64,000 bases of DNA, taken from positions 6,126-70,125 of the forward strand of contig WIDE01000077.1 of assembly GCA_015039315.1 (NCBI GenBank), read 5' to 3'. The DNA comes from Clavulina sp. PMI_390. Its lineage: Eukaryota; Basidiomycota; Agaricomycetes; Cantharellales; Hydnaceae. The notes below the pieces were generated by a model that saw only the letters and a program-made list of their open reading frames with translations, was not told where the DNA came from and ran no database searches. The translations under genes were made by a program, and so were the position numbers. Each line of letters opens with the position of its first letter. Position 1 is the stretch's first letter. This document shows, piece after piece, positions 37,726 to 48,939 of the stretch.

Positions 37726-39962
37726 TCAAAGGAAAGTCACGAGAATCGCCTCCGTGTCTTGAATCACAAGTGGCTTGCTCAGCTTCTGCAATGTGAATGT
37801 ATCAATACCACTGGGCAGCGCAGTTGACGTTTCGTACGACTGGCCAGCAAAGCTCAGCCCGCTCTTATCATCCGCGTACTGGATCACCAACTTGCGAACC
37901 TCGATCTCACTGGGGTTCGCAAAGGACACAGTATCGAAACCGAGCTGTAGAGCAACGGACCCGCGCGGAGTAGTCGAGCCTTGAAGATACGCTTTGTTGT
38001 TGATGAACACAGCACGCTTGAGCACGCCGCTCTCGTATGCGCCATAGCCGCCTACTTCCGAATTCGGAACAGTGATCTCAGCGATTTCCTTATCACATTG
38101 GGACGAGCCGATGAGAGAGGCGGCGACGATGGCAGCGTAGTACTGTGGCTGAACATGAGCAGGGAGGGGACTGTCGAGAGGCTCGCCGGTTTCAATGTCG
38201 CGATACAATGTGACTGGTTGGATCTATGAGCATAGGCGTGAGTCATGAATCACTAGATCGAACAACTCGAGGAAAATGAGAACGCACCAAGTTGTATTTG
38301 AAGCCAACGCCGTCATGGAAGAAGACTTTCCGGATTCCAGCAGTTGCAGCTTGCAGAACATAATCCAGAGTCCAAATGGCTGCGCCGGCGGTATCAGAAA
38401 CACCTGTAGGAACATGGGGCGTTCACATCATTTTCCAGTATTAGGAAGAAATGGGATGATGGACGTACCAGGAGCACCATGGCACGAGTAGCTGTTTGTC
38501 TCGCCAAAGACGAATTCACGGCCTGCTGCCTGCACTGCTGCAATATCAGACGAGTAGGTGCTAATGTTTCCGCGAATGGAAGTCTTATCCATAAGGGCAG
38601 CGAGCAGCCCACCGCTCCCTGTGCAGAAGGACCCAGAATAATGATGCTCTGAGACGCTACGATGGGAAAGGCAAATCGTGAGACAAATGTAGCTCGGCGG
38701 AGGCGACAAACCCCAACACGTACGTATCAATGAAGGGGCCGAGAGAGCCAGACAGGACACCTGCGGCGATTAGATGTTGAGGGGAGAATTTGGAGGTAGA
38801 GGAGTGGCTAGAGGAGGCAAAAGACCCGGCCAAGAACCTTGGAGTACTGTTGGGCTTGAGGCCTGCCGCGTCGATGATAGAGTTTGCAAAGAACGACCAT
38901 CTATCAGGGCCAGTCGTTCAGGTAATCGATGAGTAACGAGCCCAACACAAGCGATGAGGTGCACTCACTCCGAAACCCAGTTGTCAAACGTCCAGTTCGA
39001 CGGTCGAAGAGCGTTGGAGACATATAAATCTGGTTCGTTGCCAATCTCGATGGCATCCAGCTTGACACCTGCCGCGTGAGCTGCACCTCCTTGGGAGAAA
39101 GTGTTCACGATGGCCAAAGCCTGTGCGACTGCGTTCCCAGAGTCGTTGAAGCCAAGATTTGTGCCCCATGTCATGTGAGTGCCTTTAAAAGGTGCCAAGG
39201 GGCCGGTACAGCACGAGCGAGAGAGAGGGGAAATTTGGGACGGCGAATTTTTCGAGAGGTATCAGCAAAGGTCTATATGTGAACCATGGCGGGAATGAGT
39301 GTGCTCACCAGCTGGCATGTGCTTGGACAGTTGATAGTAGCGCGATGAGGATTGCTCATATGATGCCTCCGGATAAGGAGTAGTGGCGGTCCAGTTGGGG
39401 GTCGTGAGGACAATAATCTCCAAACAAATTCATGTCAGAAGGACGCTAGCCCATGTTACACCACGCCACTCACAGGGACGCTATCGTTGTATTGCATCTT
39501 GTCTTCCGAGTTGGCTCCAACACGGATGTCAGGTGTTGAGCCTGTAAACGATAAATGACGAGAACAAGTTACTATGCCAATGAGGTCGAGAGATATATGG
39601 GAATGCATACCAGTGAGTCGGGCAAGATTGCTCAAGCAGTTGAGAAAGAATGTGTTGGGTTTGTCCACCCCAGCCCAATCAGGCCAGTGGTCACCTATAT
39701 AATAAGAGCAAAATCATTGTATTAGACTCAACAGACCAGTTAAAGCAACTGCATGTAAAGCACCTTCGAGAGACAGTGCGACAAGGTTACTGTCGAGAGT
39801 CTGTTTGGTAGCAGGAGCACTGAAAGACAGAGTCACATTAGCTGTTGTGCTGTTCGTGTCGCGCTGGTGATGGCTGAGCGAGGCATGACGGCGGTTATGT
39901 CGTGCCAGTCCCTGCTGGGCAAGGGCGGATAGAAAGAGTGTAAGGAGCGGAAGAGAGACCAT
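37726..39962 (-). CDS. Secreted GH79 beta-glucuronidase, paralogue 2
   Basis: Same family, exon layout and domain order as paralogue 1. It starts MVSLPLLTLFLSALAQQGLA at 39962 (signal peptide) and then has NVTLSFSAPATKQTLDSNLV. The barrel contains DHWPDWAGVDKPN, IRVGANSEDKMQYNDSVP, acid/base Glu in AIEIGNEPDLYVSN and nucleophile Glu in FGETNSYSCHGAPG. The last exon (38208-37726) is the beta-sandwich domain and ends IQDTEAILVTFL. The protein around GEPLDSPLPAHVQPQYY to VGGYGAYE is almost identical to paralogue 1, while the N-terminal half is closer to paralogue 3. Introns retain GT-AG borders, so the gene looks intact. Confidence 0.9.
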
Positions 39963-40035
39963 GAAGCAGGGCACAAGTCGGACGCAAAAAAGAGGGACGA
40001 AAAGATTGGGTGCTTCTTGTGGAGGAGTCACGAAC

Positions 40036-40043
40036 TATATATA
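40036..40043 (-). promoter_or_regulatory. TATA box of GH79-2
   Basis: TATATATA, 74-81 nt before the ATG, the same spacing as in the other GH79 promoters. Confidence 0.6.
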
Positions 40044-41013
40044 CATTTCTGCATGGTTTAGCCAATGATCTCCACTATGGGTCATGCAGGAGCCTAAGTG
40101 GCAGAGAGATCTTGGGAGCGGGCTGCCAAGGAAGCAAGACTTAATTCAACTAAATGAAAGGATCTGAGATGGCTTCGGAAGATCGGGTGTTGATTGTAGT
40201 GGAGCACGCGGGGATGGGACGGTTAGGAAGGTCCTTTGATTCGGCCCCAGTAGCCGCTTGAGGTTTGAACTGACGTGGGGGTTGGTTCCAGGGGTATATT
40301 GGGGTATAGAGGTCGAGTCTAGAGGTGCCGTAAAGCGTTCTACAAAGTGGAAAATATAATGGAACGAGGAAGCTGATGGGTAGCGACAGAGTCAAGCGAA
40401 GGAAGACAGCGTGGGAACTTCGTGCGCTTCCAAATCAGTTCGCACGGTGACCCTCCTTCCCTTCCTTTGGATACTGGTCTACATTGTGAGGCATGGATAT
40501 ATTCCATGTAAAAATAGCACAGCCCAAGTCCCTGGGAGGATTGTTCTTTATGCACAATTGTGATTTAGATTGGTCAAGCACGGATGAGCCTCAATTCTCA
40601 AGTTCACATTCTCAAGCGAAGTTGGTCATTGGCTAAGCATCTCTTGCGGAAGTACAGCTTTTGATACATCTCCTTGGGTCCGGCATCGGTGCCTTGTTCA
40701 TAGTTGCGGAGCAAACTTCTCCTGTTCAGTTGACATAGTGGGTGGCGATTGTACCCGCTGCCCATCGTAACATCGCGGTAGATTCTCATACAGCTGCTCA
40801 ATCTATCAATAACACGAACATTCGTAGATCATGTCGGTCCTAGTTCAGCTTTACCGTGCGTGGTTGCGGTACGAGTGTGAGATACTCACGTTAGGCCATG
40901 GAGGCAGATTATCTGTTCGCATTCGATTGTGAAACGCGATTTCTTGTAATGGTACGTATGGACCTCGTTGTGCCTGCGGGTGTGTCATGGTATCATCTTG
41001 ATCTAAGGTATGA
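40044..41013. other. Intergenic region
   Basis: Upstream of GH79-2 and downstream of the H...NC membrane protein. No supported gene or RNA. Confidence 0.4.
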
Positions 41014-42451
41014 TCAGGTCGTGCCGATTGGCGAATGGATGAGTATAGAATATTTTTGCTTCCAGTTGGGAGACGTACCCATGTTCCTGATTAATTCATC
41101 TGTTTGTCTTCGCAACGAGCGCCGAGCGGTTCCTCTCAAATAAGCGAATATCAACAAAATGGTGAAGGTGACCCCAGCAGCGATCCATGTCGCGTATGAC
41201 ATATACTTGTCCTCCAAGAATACGAAGACAATGATCAAACCGAAAATCACAATCAACCCAACGAGGGATAAAATGACGTGAAGATAGAACACCACTCCAT
41301 CAAAGTCTTCCTGGGTTTTAAGTGAGAGGAAGATGATGGGTGTAGTCGATTGATCATGACGGCAGGGTTTCAACGACTTTGCTTTCACAGACGGCCTCAC
41401 AACCGAGGCAAAGGCATAATGCCTCAGTGCGATTGCGTGGACGAGAAGACGGGAGAAGTAGTAACAGTTTGTGCTTGCCAGGTTATATTGAGGGGCAGAA
41501 GTCACAATATGATGAATGAATCGCGCCACATGGGCAAGGGTGGCAGGTGGGCCACGCCACTTCTCATCCAGCTGCGTCGCAAATCCGGGCACGTCCCAAA
41601 AATTTCGGTCATTCAAACTCTTCAGATCGTCGATCCAGCTCAAATCTATAGCACTGTCTTTGCGCTCCTCAGAAGATTTCTCAAAGAGGCCCAACAGCAG
41701 CTTATTCTTCGAACAAAGCCCACCGATGGATTTTGCAATGGAGATCGTGACCCTGTGCTGTGCTTCTCGGGAGGAGCTCAGCCCTTTCCCGATTCGCTCA
41801 AGTACAACGTTGTATGTTGATGGAGTAGCGTTATCAGGGGTATAGTGTATCGAGAGGACAACAAACTGATGATGGAACGGCCACCGTTTTGCAGACCACC
41901 ATGTCACATCGGCGACGACGGCGTTTCGTACAGAGGGAGAACTGGATAGAACCCATTCGCAGAATGATTCATCAGACATGGTCCCTGTGATGAATCCGCC
42001 CGGGAGCTCAATAACCTCAGATTCCACGTGAGCTAAGATGAAGGATAAATCGTGGAATGAGTTGAGCTAGCAAAGGGATAACGTTGTACCCACCAGTCTT
42101 TGAGGATACCGAACGAACCGAAGCTCGGACTCTTGTTGCGTCGTCTGTATGGCCAGGATGTGTTGAGTTTCGGGGTAAAGTTGGAGGAGAGGTAGGTCCT
42201 GACGACGACTCGGAGGCACTGTGCGGTTTGTACGCTGGCCTTGGGGGTACTAAGCCAGCCTCCAGATCTCCCTCAAAAGAGGATTGATGACTCGAGGCCG
42301 GTGAATGTGATATATAAGCGGCGGGAGGTTGTGGAAGAGAGCTGGTAGCCCTTCTCGATCTAAAGACGCGAGACATTAAGAACGTCGTAATGGTATCGTA
42401 TATGTTCCGATCGCCGGGGAGAGCGCGTTCGCTATCATGGTATGAGGTCAT
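41014..42451 (-). CDS. Membrane protein with H...NC permuted-papain-like motif
   Basis: No named family recognised. Two exons (42451-42094 and 42032-41014) give 458 residues. The N-terminal 120 residues are polar and Ser/Pro-rich. A globular part follows: ELPGGFITGTMSDESFCEWV, VTWWSAKRWPFHHQFVVLSI (possible catalytic His), a stretch with LLGLFEKSSEE, then LAHVARFIHHIV and YNLASTNCYYFSRLLVHAIA. The order His first, then Y-x-L-x4-NC-x-[HY]-F-S, is that of circularly permuted papain folds such as PPPDE/DeSI and LRAT-like enzymes. Two membrane helices close the protein (near 41300-41150), with a basic tail. Thiol hydrolase or acyltransferase activity is inference. A decayed paralogue lies at 52.5-53.7 kb. 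Confidence 0.7.
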
Positions 42452-42660
42452 GGTTGAGTTGAGAAGTGCGCTCCCTCATGGAAGGTGGCTGAGGAGGGAA
42501 GCCTTGACCGTTGGTAAACCCAAGATCGTCTTATGTATAAATTTGGCACTGCCTTCGCGTCGGGAACACGCACGTACCTACCATACTGGGGTTATGAATA
42601 CTGTTTTGCAACCTAGTTTGCTCGCTTTTTGTGCCACGTTCTGTGATGGTCAAGCACAGG

Positions 42661-42705
42661 CTCCTGTTTCCGGGGCAGTCCAGTGGACTGCCCCGGAAAC
42701 AGGAG
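42661..42705. repeat. Perfect 45-bp palindrome
   Basis: Two exact 22-bp inverted arms (each beginning CTCCTGTTTCCGGGG) around a single G at 42683. It can form a very stable hairpin. It lies in the divergent intergenic region between the H...NC gene and the TatD-like gene. It may be a minimal terminal-inverted-repeat remnant; the flanks do not show an obvious target-site duplication. Confidence 0.9.
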
Positions 42706-43248
42706 TCCACAGAGCTATGGGACACCTGCCCCTGCAATGACGCGACTCGACGCAGTAGAGCTCAAGAGAAGGCGCCCAACAACCAAGAAGCAGCAAATTG
42801 GAGTTGTGGCTATGCCTCCATAAGCCTGAGCGCGTCCCAAGAAGATGATCACGAGGGGAAATGACGTATGAGATGAATTTCAAATCCGGATTGCACCGAC
42901 AGATTCTCAGCTCCATACTTCAAGGTGGAGACTGATAGAGCGGTTTGACATAAACATCGTCACGAGTCGGACAAAAACGAGCACTAACATTTCGGACCCG
43001 AACGAGCACAGTGCCTTTCAGCAGCACTTCTCCTTTATCAACGAGCCCAGCAGTATCCACAATTGTGACGCAGCGACTGCGAACCCTCGCTCCAGTACTC
43101 TACCATAAAGAAAAAAAAATCACCAGATGGGTGCTGGACAGCCTGGTTTGGAAGGCAGAAAGCTAGAGTTGGACAAATCACACGCGGGCTCGAGTCACAG
43201 TTCATCAGACTTCGAGTCATAACAATATTCTCAAGCGTGTTGCTATCA

Positions 43249-44747
43249 ATGGAGGACACAATGTCGTACCCGCCCTCCTTCAAGCACTTGACAGACGTTC
43301 ACTGTCACCCAACAGCCTCACTGGCGGACATCACAGATGAGGTCTATCTCAACCCAACATGATGTGAGAAGCCGCTGACAGATAATTATCATGTCTGTAC
43401 CTCCCCTGCAGGAAATGAGCAAGCTTCCATTGAGAGTAGTTGCGATGTCTTCGAGAGCACGCGATCAATCTCTTGTCGCAGACCTCGCAACTAAATGGCC
43501 TGATAAAATTGGTGCGCTCACTCTGATTTGCCCTCATTCCACATGATGTGCCATTAAAGCTTGAAGTCACATTTAGTCCCCTGTTTCGGTTATCACCCCT
43601 GGTTCACATATACAATATCCCTGGAGGATCCTGCTCCTTCCAGAACTGCCCATTATGCCTCTCTATTCCTCCCAAGTGCCTCAATAGAAGCTGCGATGGC
43701 AGACCCAGATTTTGCGAGAATTCTCCCATCACTGGTGGATCCAATTCCGTTAAGCCAAGTATTATCTTCGATACGCGAGAACTTTGAGAAGTTTCCCAAC
43801 GCGATGCTAGGTGGGGTATTCCGATTTTTCCCTAATGTCGTGAGCTGAGCTCATGTGTCTCCTCCTATCTAGGGGAAGTTGGACTGGACCGGGCCTTCCG
43901 CATCCCTTTCAGTGCCTTCGGATCCAATCGTTCGCCCAATCCTCACGCAGAGCCAGAGCCTCACCCGCGCCTTTCTCCATTCCATGTTCCACTTGAGCAC
44001 CAGCTCGCCATCCTCGAGGCCCAAATTGACCTTGCGGTGGAGTGCCGGCGAAATATCAGCTTCCACAGCGTCAAGGCACAGGCGGCTTCGGTAGAATTGC
44101 TGAAGAACCTCGAGAAAAAACATGGGAAGGAGAAGTGGTGTACTGTGAGCCTGGATTTTCATTCGTGTGGATTGAGCGCAGGGATGTGGGGAGATATCCA
44201 GGTATGTATTTTAATCATATGTCATACGCTAGCCTCCTGCGATGCCCTGCTGGCCGACCAGCTCGCAGGGTCCCTGGTCGATGCGTTCACTAATCCCCTC
44301 CAAATATGTCCCCAGAAAGCACACCCCAATGTCTTCCTCTCGCTCTCTACCGCAATCAATCTCCGCTTATCCGGCCATGTTGCGTTGATCAAGACTGCAT
44401 CTCCTGACCGGATCCTCGTTGAGTCAGACTGCCTCACCATCAAGGCTTGTGGCCCGCAAACCTGGGATATACTGAAGGTTGTTGCGGAGCTAAGAGGGTG
44501 GCGAATAGAGCAAACGGAGGCAGACGTGCTCGATGCCTCTTCCGACAATGCCGAGGCTGGTGAAGAAGGCAACGGAATGGGAGCCGTGCGGAGGCTCATG
44601 CTGAATTGGGAGCTATTTGTCAACGGCGGGCATAAGCCTTTCCCGGTTAGGGAGAATGGTAAAGCGCGGAAGCGGAATAAGGTCCCTCATGAGGGGAAGA
44701 ACTTGGGGGAGGATAATGGTACTATCGAAACTGTCGTGTATGAGTAG
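43249..44747 (+). CDS. TatD/Scn1-type metal-dependent hydrolase
   Basis: Amidohydrolase-fold metalloenzyme related to TatD DNases and fission yeast Scn1 (Cut9-interacting protein). Model: join(43249-43341, 43412-43511, 43577-43810, 43873-44201, 44316-44747), phases consistent, 395 residues. Metal-site motifs: HLTDVHCHPTAS (HxH), PCFGYHPWF, LGEVGLDRAFR (Glu), RNISFHSVKA (His), VSLDFHSCG (His) and RILVESDC (Asp). A second start four codons later (43261) is possible. The C-terminal 60 residues are basic and poorly conserved in look. The role in fungi is loosely known: nuclease or 3'-end repair activity in TatD, septum/APC link for Scn1. Confidence 0.88.
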
Positions 44748-45247
44748 TGCTCTGGAGGCGATTTGTCAATGTGGTGCGTCATGAATGTAGCGCACGTAAC
44801 GAACGTTTGGCCCCAACGGTTCGCGAGACATAGTCTGTAATGCTCGTCTCGTCACAGCCCCTTGGTGCTAGCGCCGCATTAGAGCTGTGATCGATTCACC
44901 ATACCCAAGGGAGGATCGAATCAGCCTTCTGTCCTGTGCCCTCACATTGACTGTCGCTATTGGCTCACTCTCGTCGAACTCGCCGGATCGGATAGGGTGA
45001 TTGCGAGGCGTCTGGCAGAGATGTGGACCTGAATAAACTCTTCGGAAAAAAAAACCAGTCCCACGATATGTAGAGCCCTCGTGGGAATAAGAATAAGGGC
45101 AGAAAGCACGACTATGTAGGGCATAAGCATAATCAGATTGTGGCACTGGATGCTCTATCTAGATATACGGATACGTAAGTAAGACTGGTGAATATATAAC
45201 TAGTTGTGGAGGAATGTGATTCTCAAGCATTACACGCCAGTCCAGCC
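44748..45247. other. Convergent intergenic region
   Basis: 3' regions of the TatD-like gene and GH79-3. A reverse ORF at 44868-45146 has no recognisable feature. Confidence 0.4.
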
Positions 45248-47491
45248 TCAAAGGAACGTCACTAGGACAGCCTGAGTATCCTGAACCACCAGCGGGTCGT
45301 TCAACTTCTGCAAAATGAAGGTGTCTCTCCCATTTGGCAATCCTGTCGATGTCTCGTATGACCGACCAGCAAACTTCAACCCACTCTTGTCGTCCGCATA
45401 TTGGATGTCCAACCTGCGGACCTCCACCTTGCTAGGGTTCGCACGGGATGCACTCTCAAAACCAAGCCCAAGAGCAACGGACCCACGTGGAGTGGTCGTA
45501 CTCGTAAGGTAAGCATTGTGGTTGATGAACACAGCACGCTTGAGAACACCGTTCTCATACGCGCCGTATCCACTTACTTCCGCATTAGGGATGGTGATCT
45601 CAGCGATTTCTTTATCGCCGTATGATGGGCCAATAAGCGAAGCAGCGATGACCGCAGCATAATACTGTGGTTGGACATGGGGTGGGAGAGGAGTGTCAAA
45701 AAGCTGACCAGTTTCAATATCGCGATAAAGTGTAACGGGTTGAATCTATGAGCGAAACAAGTGACAATTAGCAGCAAGACACCATGGATACCGAAGGAAT
45801 AGAATGCACCAGATTATACTTGAAGCCAACACCGTCATGGAAAAATACTTTCCGGATTCCAGTGCTGGCAGCTTGTAACGCATAATCCAATGTCCAGATT
45901 GCCGCACCAGCGGTATCAGAAACGCCTGCCAGAAAAATGATCTATGAAGATGGGATACCACGATCGAAGCATAATGCTACCAAACGTACCGGGAGCGCCA
46001 TGGCACGAATAACTATTGGTTTCCCCAAAAATGTAATCACGTCCAGCCGCCTGCACGGCGGCAATATCGGAGGAGAACACAGTAACGTTCCCTTTTATGG
46101 TAGCTTTGTCCATCAAGGAAGCGAGAAGCCCGCCGCTGCCGGTACAGAAAGAGCCAGAGTACTGATGTTGCGAAACCCTGAGAGAAGAGATGGGGCTCAA
46201 TCATTAGGAAGCCACGTTATGGTTGAGAAGACAAGACTTCAACACCCACGTGTCGATGTAAGGACCGAGAGTACCAGAGAGAATGCTTGATGCAATGATG
46301 CGCTGAGGGGAGAATTTGGTTGTGGTCGAGTGACTTGACGATGAGAAGGATCCAGTCAGAAGCCTTGGAGTCGCATTGGGCTTGAGACCAGCCGCATCGA
46401 TTATAGAATGCGCGAAGAGTGACCACCTGTCATGTCAGGGTTGATTCATCAAGCACTGAATAAATTGATTGATAGATCACGGGAGAACTCACTCTGAGAC
46501 CCAATTGTCAAATGTCCAGTTCGAAGGCCGCAGCCCGTTCGAGATATAGAGATCCGCCTCGTTACCTATCTCAATCGCATCGAGCGCCACGCCGGCGGCG
46601 TGAGCTGCGCCCCCGCGAGAAAAAGTAGCCACGATTGCCAGAGCTTGTGCAACAGCGTTGTCTGTATTGTTGAAACCAAGGTTAGTGCCCCAGATCATGT
46701 GAGTGCCTTTTTGTGTAAAAGCCAGGTGATGAAGGACGAGGGAGTGAGACATCGAGTTATCGAAATTTTAGAAGGAGGGACTGACGTCAGTGAACAACAT
46801 AAATAGGATGACAAGGGTTTGCGCCCTTACCGGCTGGCATGTGCCTGGACAACTCGTAGTACCGCGATGAGGCTTGTTCATAAGATGCCTCCGGGTACGG
46901 AGTGGTGGCAGTCCAATTGGGTGTCGTAGTAACGATGATCTGGAGACGCAACCCAAATTAGAGAATCCCGGTGTGTTATATATCATATCACGTACGGGGA
47001 CGCTGTCATTATACTGCATTTTGTCTTCCGAGTTGGCTCCAACCCGGATATTAGGCGTCGAGCCTGCAAATTGAAATACAAAGGAAGTGTTGAGTTACAG
47101 GTAAGGTTGAGGAATACATTGAATGCAAACCACTGAGATGAGCAAGATTGCTCAAGCAGTTAAGAAAGAATGCGTTGGGTCTATCCACCCCAGCCCAGTC
47201 TGGCCAGCGATCACCTAGTGTTTTATATATCGTTTTACACGTGAAAAATTCTTGTAGCAAAGATCCTCCGTTTTTGAACGCACCTTCAATAGACAATGCA
47301 ACAAGATTACTGTCGAGAGTTTGTTTATTCGCGGGAGCGCTCAAGGACAATGTCACATTGGCTGTGGTGGTGCCATTCGCACCACGCTGCTGATGGCTGA
47401 TATACGGTGACACATAGCGCAGGTTGCGTCTCGCCAGTCCTTGGCGAGCAAGGTTAGACAGAAGGAGTGCTAGGAGTGGAAGGGAGATCAT
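45248..47491 (-). CDS. Secreted GH79 beta-glucuronidase, paralogue 3
   Basis: Third member of the GH79 group. It starts MISLPLLALLLSNLARQGLA at 47491, a signal peptide like those of paralogues 1 and 2. It continues NVTLSLSAPANKQTLDSNLV, DRWPDWAGVDRPNAFFLN, MIWGTNLGFNNTDNAVAQAL, acid/base Glu in AIEIGNEADLYISN and nucleophile Glu in FGETNSYSCHGAPG. The C-terminal beta domain ends VQDTQAVLVTFL at 45248. Compared with the others it has NAEVSGYGAYE and a shifted set of residues in the strand-rich domain (GPSYGDKEIAEIT), so its substrate edge may differ. Introns sit at the same places as in paralogue 1. No break seen. Confidence 0.9.
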
Positions 47492-47564
47492 CGAGTGAGC
47501 CAAAGGTCGGCTACAGGAAAGAGGGGCAATGAGGGTGAGTTTTTGGTGCGGGGTAGCCATGAGC

Positions 47565-47573
47565 CATATATGT
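47565..47573 (-). promoter_or_regulatory. TATA-like box of GH79-3
   Basis: ACATATATG, 74-82 nt before the ATG, at the position of the TATA boxes in the sister genes. Confidence 0.5.
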
Positions 47574-48939
47574 AGGATATCCAGGGAGTGAGTTCTACCA
47601 ATCGGGTCAGCCAGAGAGCAAGAAGGATGTGACTCCTGGTGAGCGGGCCGGTGAGGAAGCAGAGTGAATTGTCAATCAATAAAAGGATAGATCTCTGAGA
47701 TAAATCCAAGGCCGGGCGATCGGACTGGCCACATGTAGTGAGTTGAGCAAAATCTCATAACATGGCCTTAATTACGCTGGCAGCCACTGGCAGAATGGTA
47801 AGGTACATATCGATCTGGGACATTATCTCCCGATAAAATCGAGAGCCTTGTGATTGGGGATCATTTTTAGAGCAAAAGATCCCAAATATGGGGAACTCGG
47901 GAGTGTCATGCCCTCAACGTGAAAGCCGACAAGGTCAAACCGAGTGGGGTTGGCGTGAGAATTTTGTGTGTTCTCATGTTTGAGCTCCCAACTCAATAGA
48001 ACTTCTTATCCCTCGACTCGGCGCTCGACCGATGGGGCCTCGTGTCTCGTGGTTTCATCTGAATTAATTGCAGTTGCTACCCTTGTGCTATATGATGCCC
48101 GCGACTCTAGTCATGGGGCCATCTCGCCGAATTAGCGCTCTCACTTCTCTCTCACATCTCCAAATCTTGTGTGCTCGTGGCCTCTCATACATTCTATAGC
48201 GAGGCCAAATATCTCTCAAGAGAAGCGCGACTATCACGGCTCGGCTGCACGGCTGGCGGCCCGGTCAATAACGAGAAAGAGCATCTATATAAGCCCAATA
48301 TTGCTCTCCTGGAAAGTTGGAGAAAAGCTCTTCCATCCAAGTAGAGGTAGTAAGCCTCCTCCTAATAATCAGGAGATAGGATGAGAACCAGGCGTCCCAT
48401 CGAGATCATCCAATTGAGCTGAGCGATCACCGATCTAAGAACCTAGAGTCCATTCCGAATCTGTAGTTCGGATCAGATACAAAGTCCACGTGTGCTGTTG
48501 CATGAGGACGGGTTGATCGAGAATAGCGATTGGACTGCGAGAGACATTCATGCTGTATGGACAATGATCAACAAGCCCCCGAGTTGGTAGTTTCTTATTG
48601 GTTGGTTCAAGTTCTAGGTTCGTCAGTACTATACGGATCTGTCAACACTGAGTCTCTCCTTAGTTGACCAGTCAGGTCCCGAGCGGAATCTCCGCAACAG
48701 GTCACACAGACACTGTGTTAAGAGGGATCACACGATCATTTGAGAGCGAGGGCAAACAAGGACGCGGGCGAGTAGCAAAGGCACCTTAAGGGGAATCACA
48801 TAATCAGGCTTTACCATGGTGGTGATACATACGTGTACATGTACAACTTGAAAGAATCCTAAATACAGGATTTACGGAAAAGAAAAAAAGGGGGGCGTAA
48901 TGGCCATTTCGTGTCACGGAATACAGTTGAAGGAAGGAT
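47574..48939. other. 1.4-kb intergenic region
   Basis: Between GH79-3 and GH79-4, which run in the same direction. No ORF here has a recognisable domain; the ORF at 48169-48384 is unconvincing. It should hold the GH79-3 promoter and the GH79-4 terminator. Confidence 0.45.

Noticed and set aside
44222..44623. 133-codon reverse ORF inside the TatD-like gene
   Set aside because: Fully antisense to exons that carry metal-binding motifs; composition is a mirror of the real frame.
44868..45146. 92-codon reverse ORF between TatD-like and GH79-3
   Set aside because: No domain, contains an A/T-rich run, and lies in a convergent 3' region.
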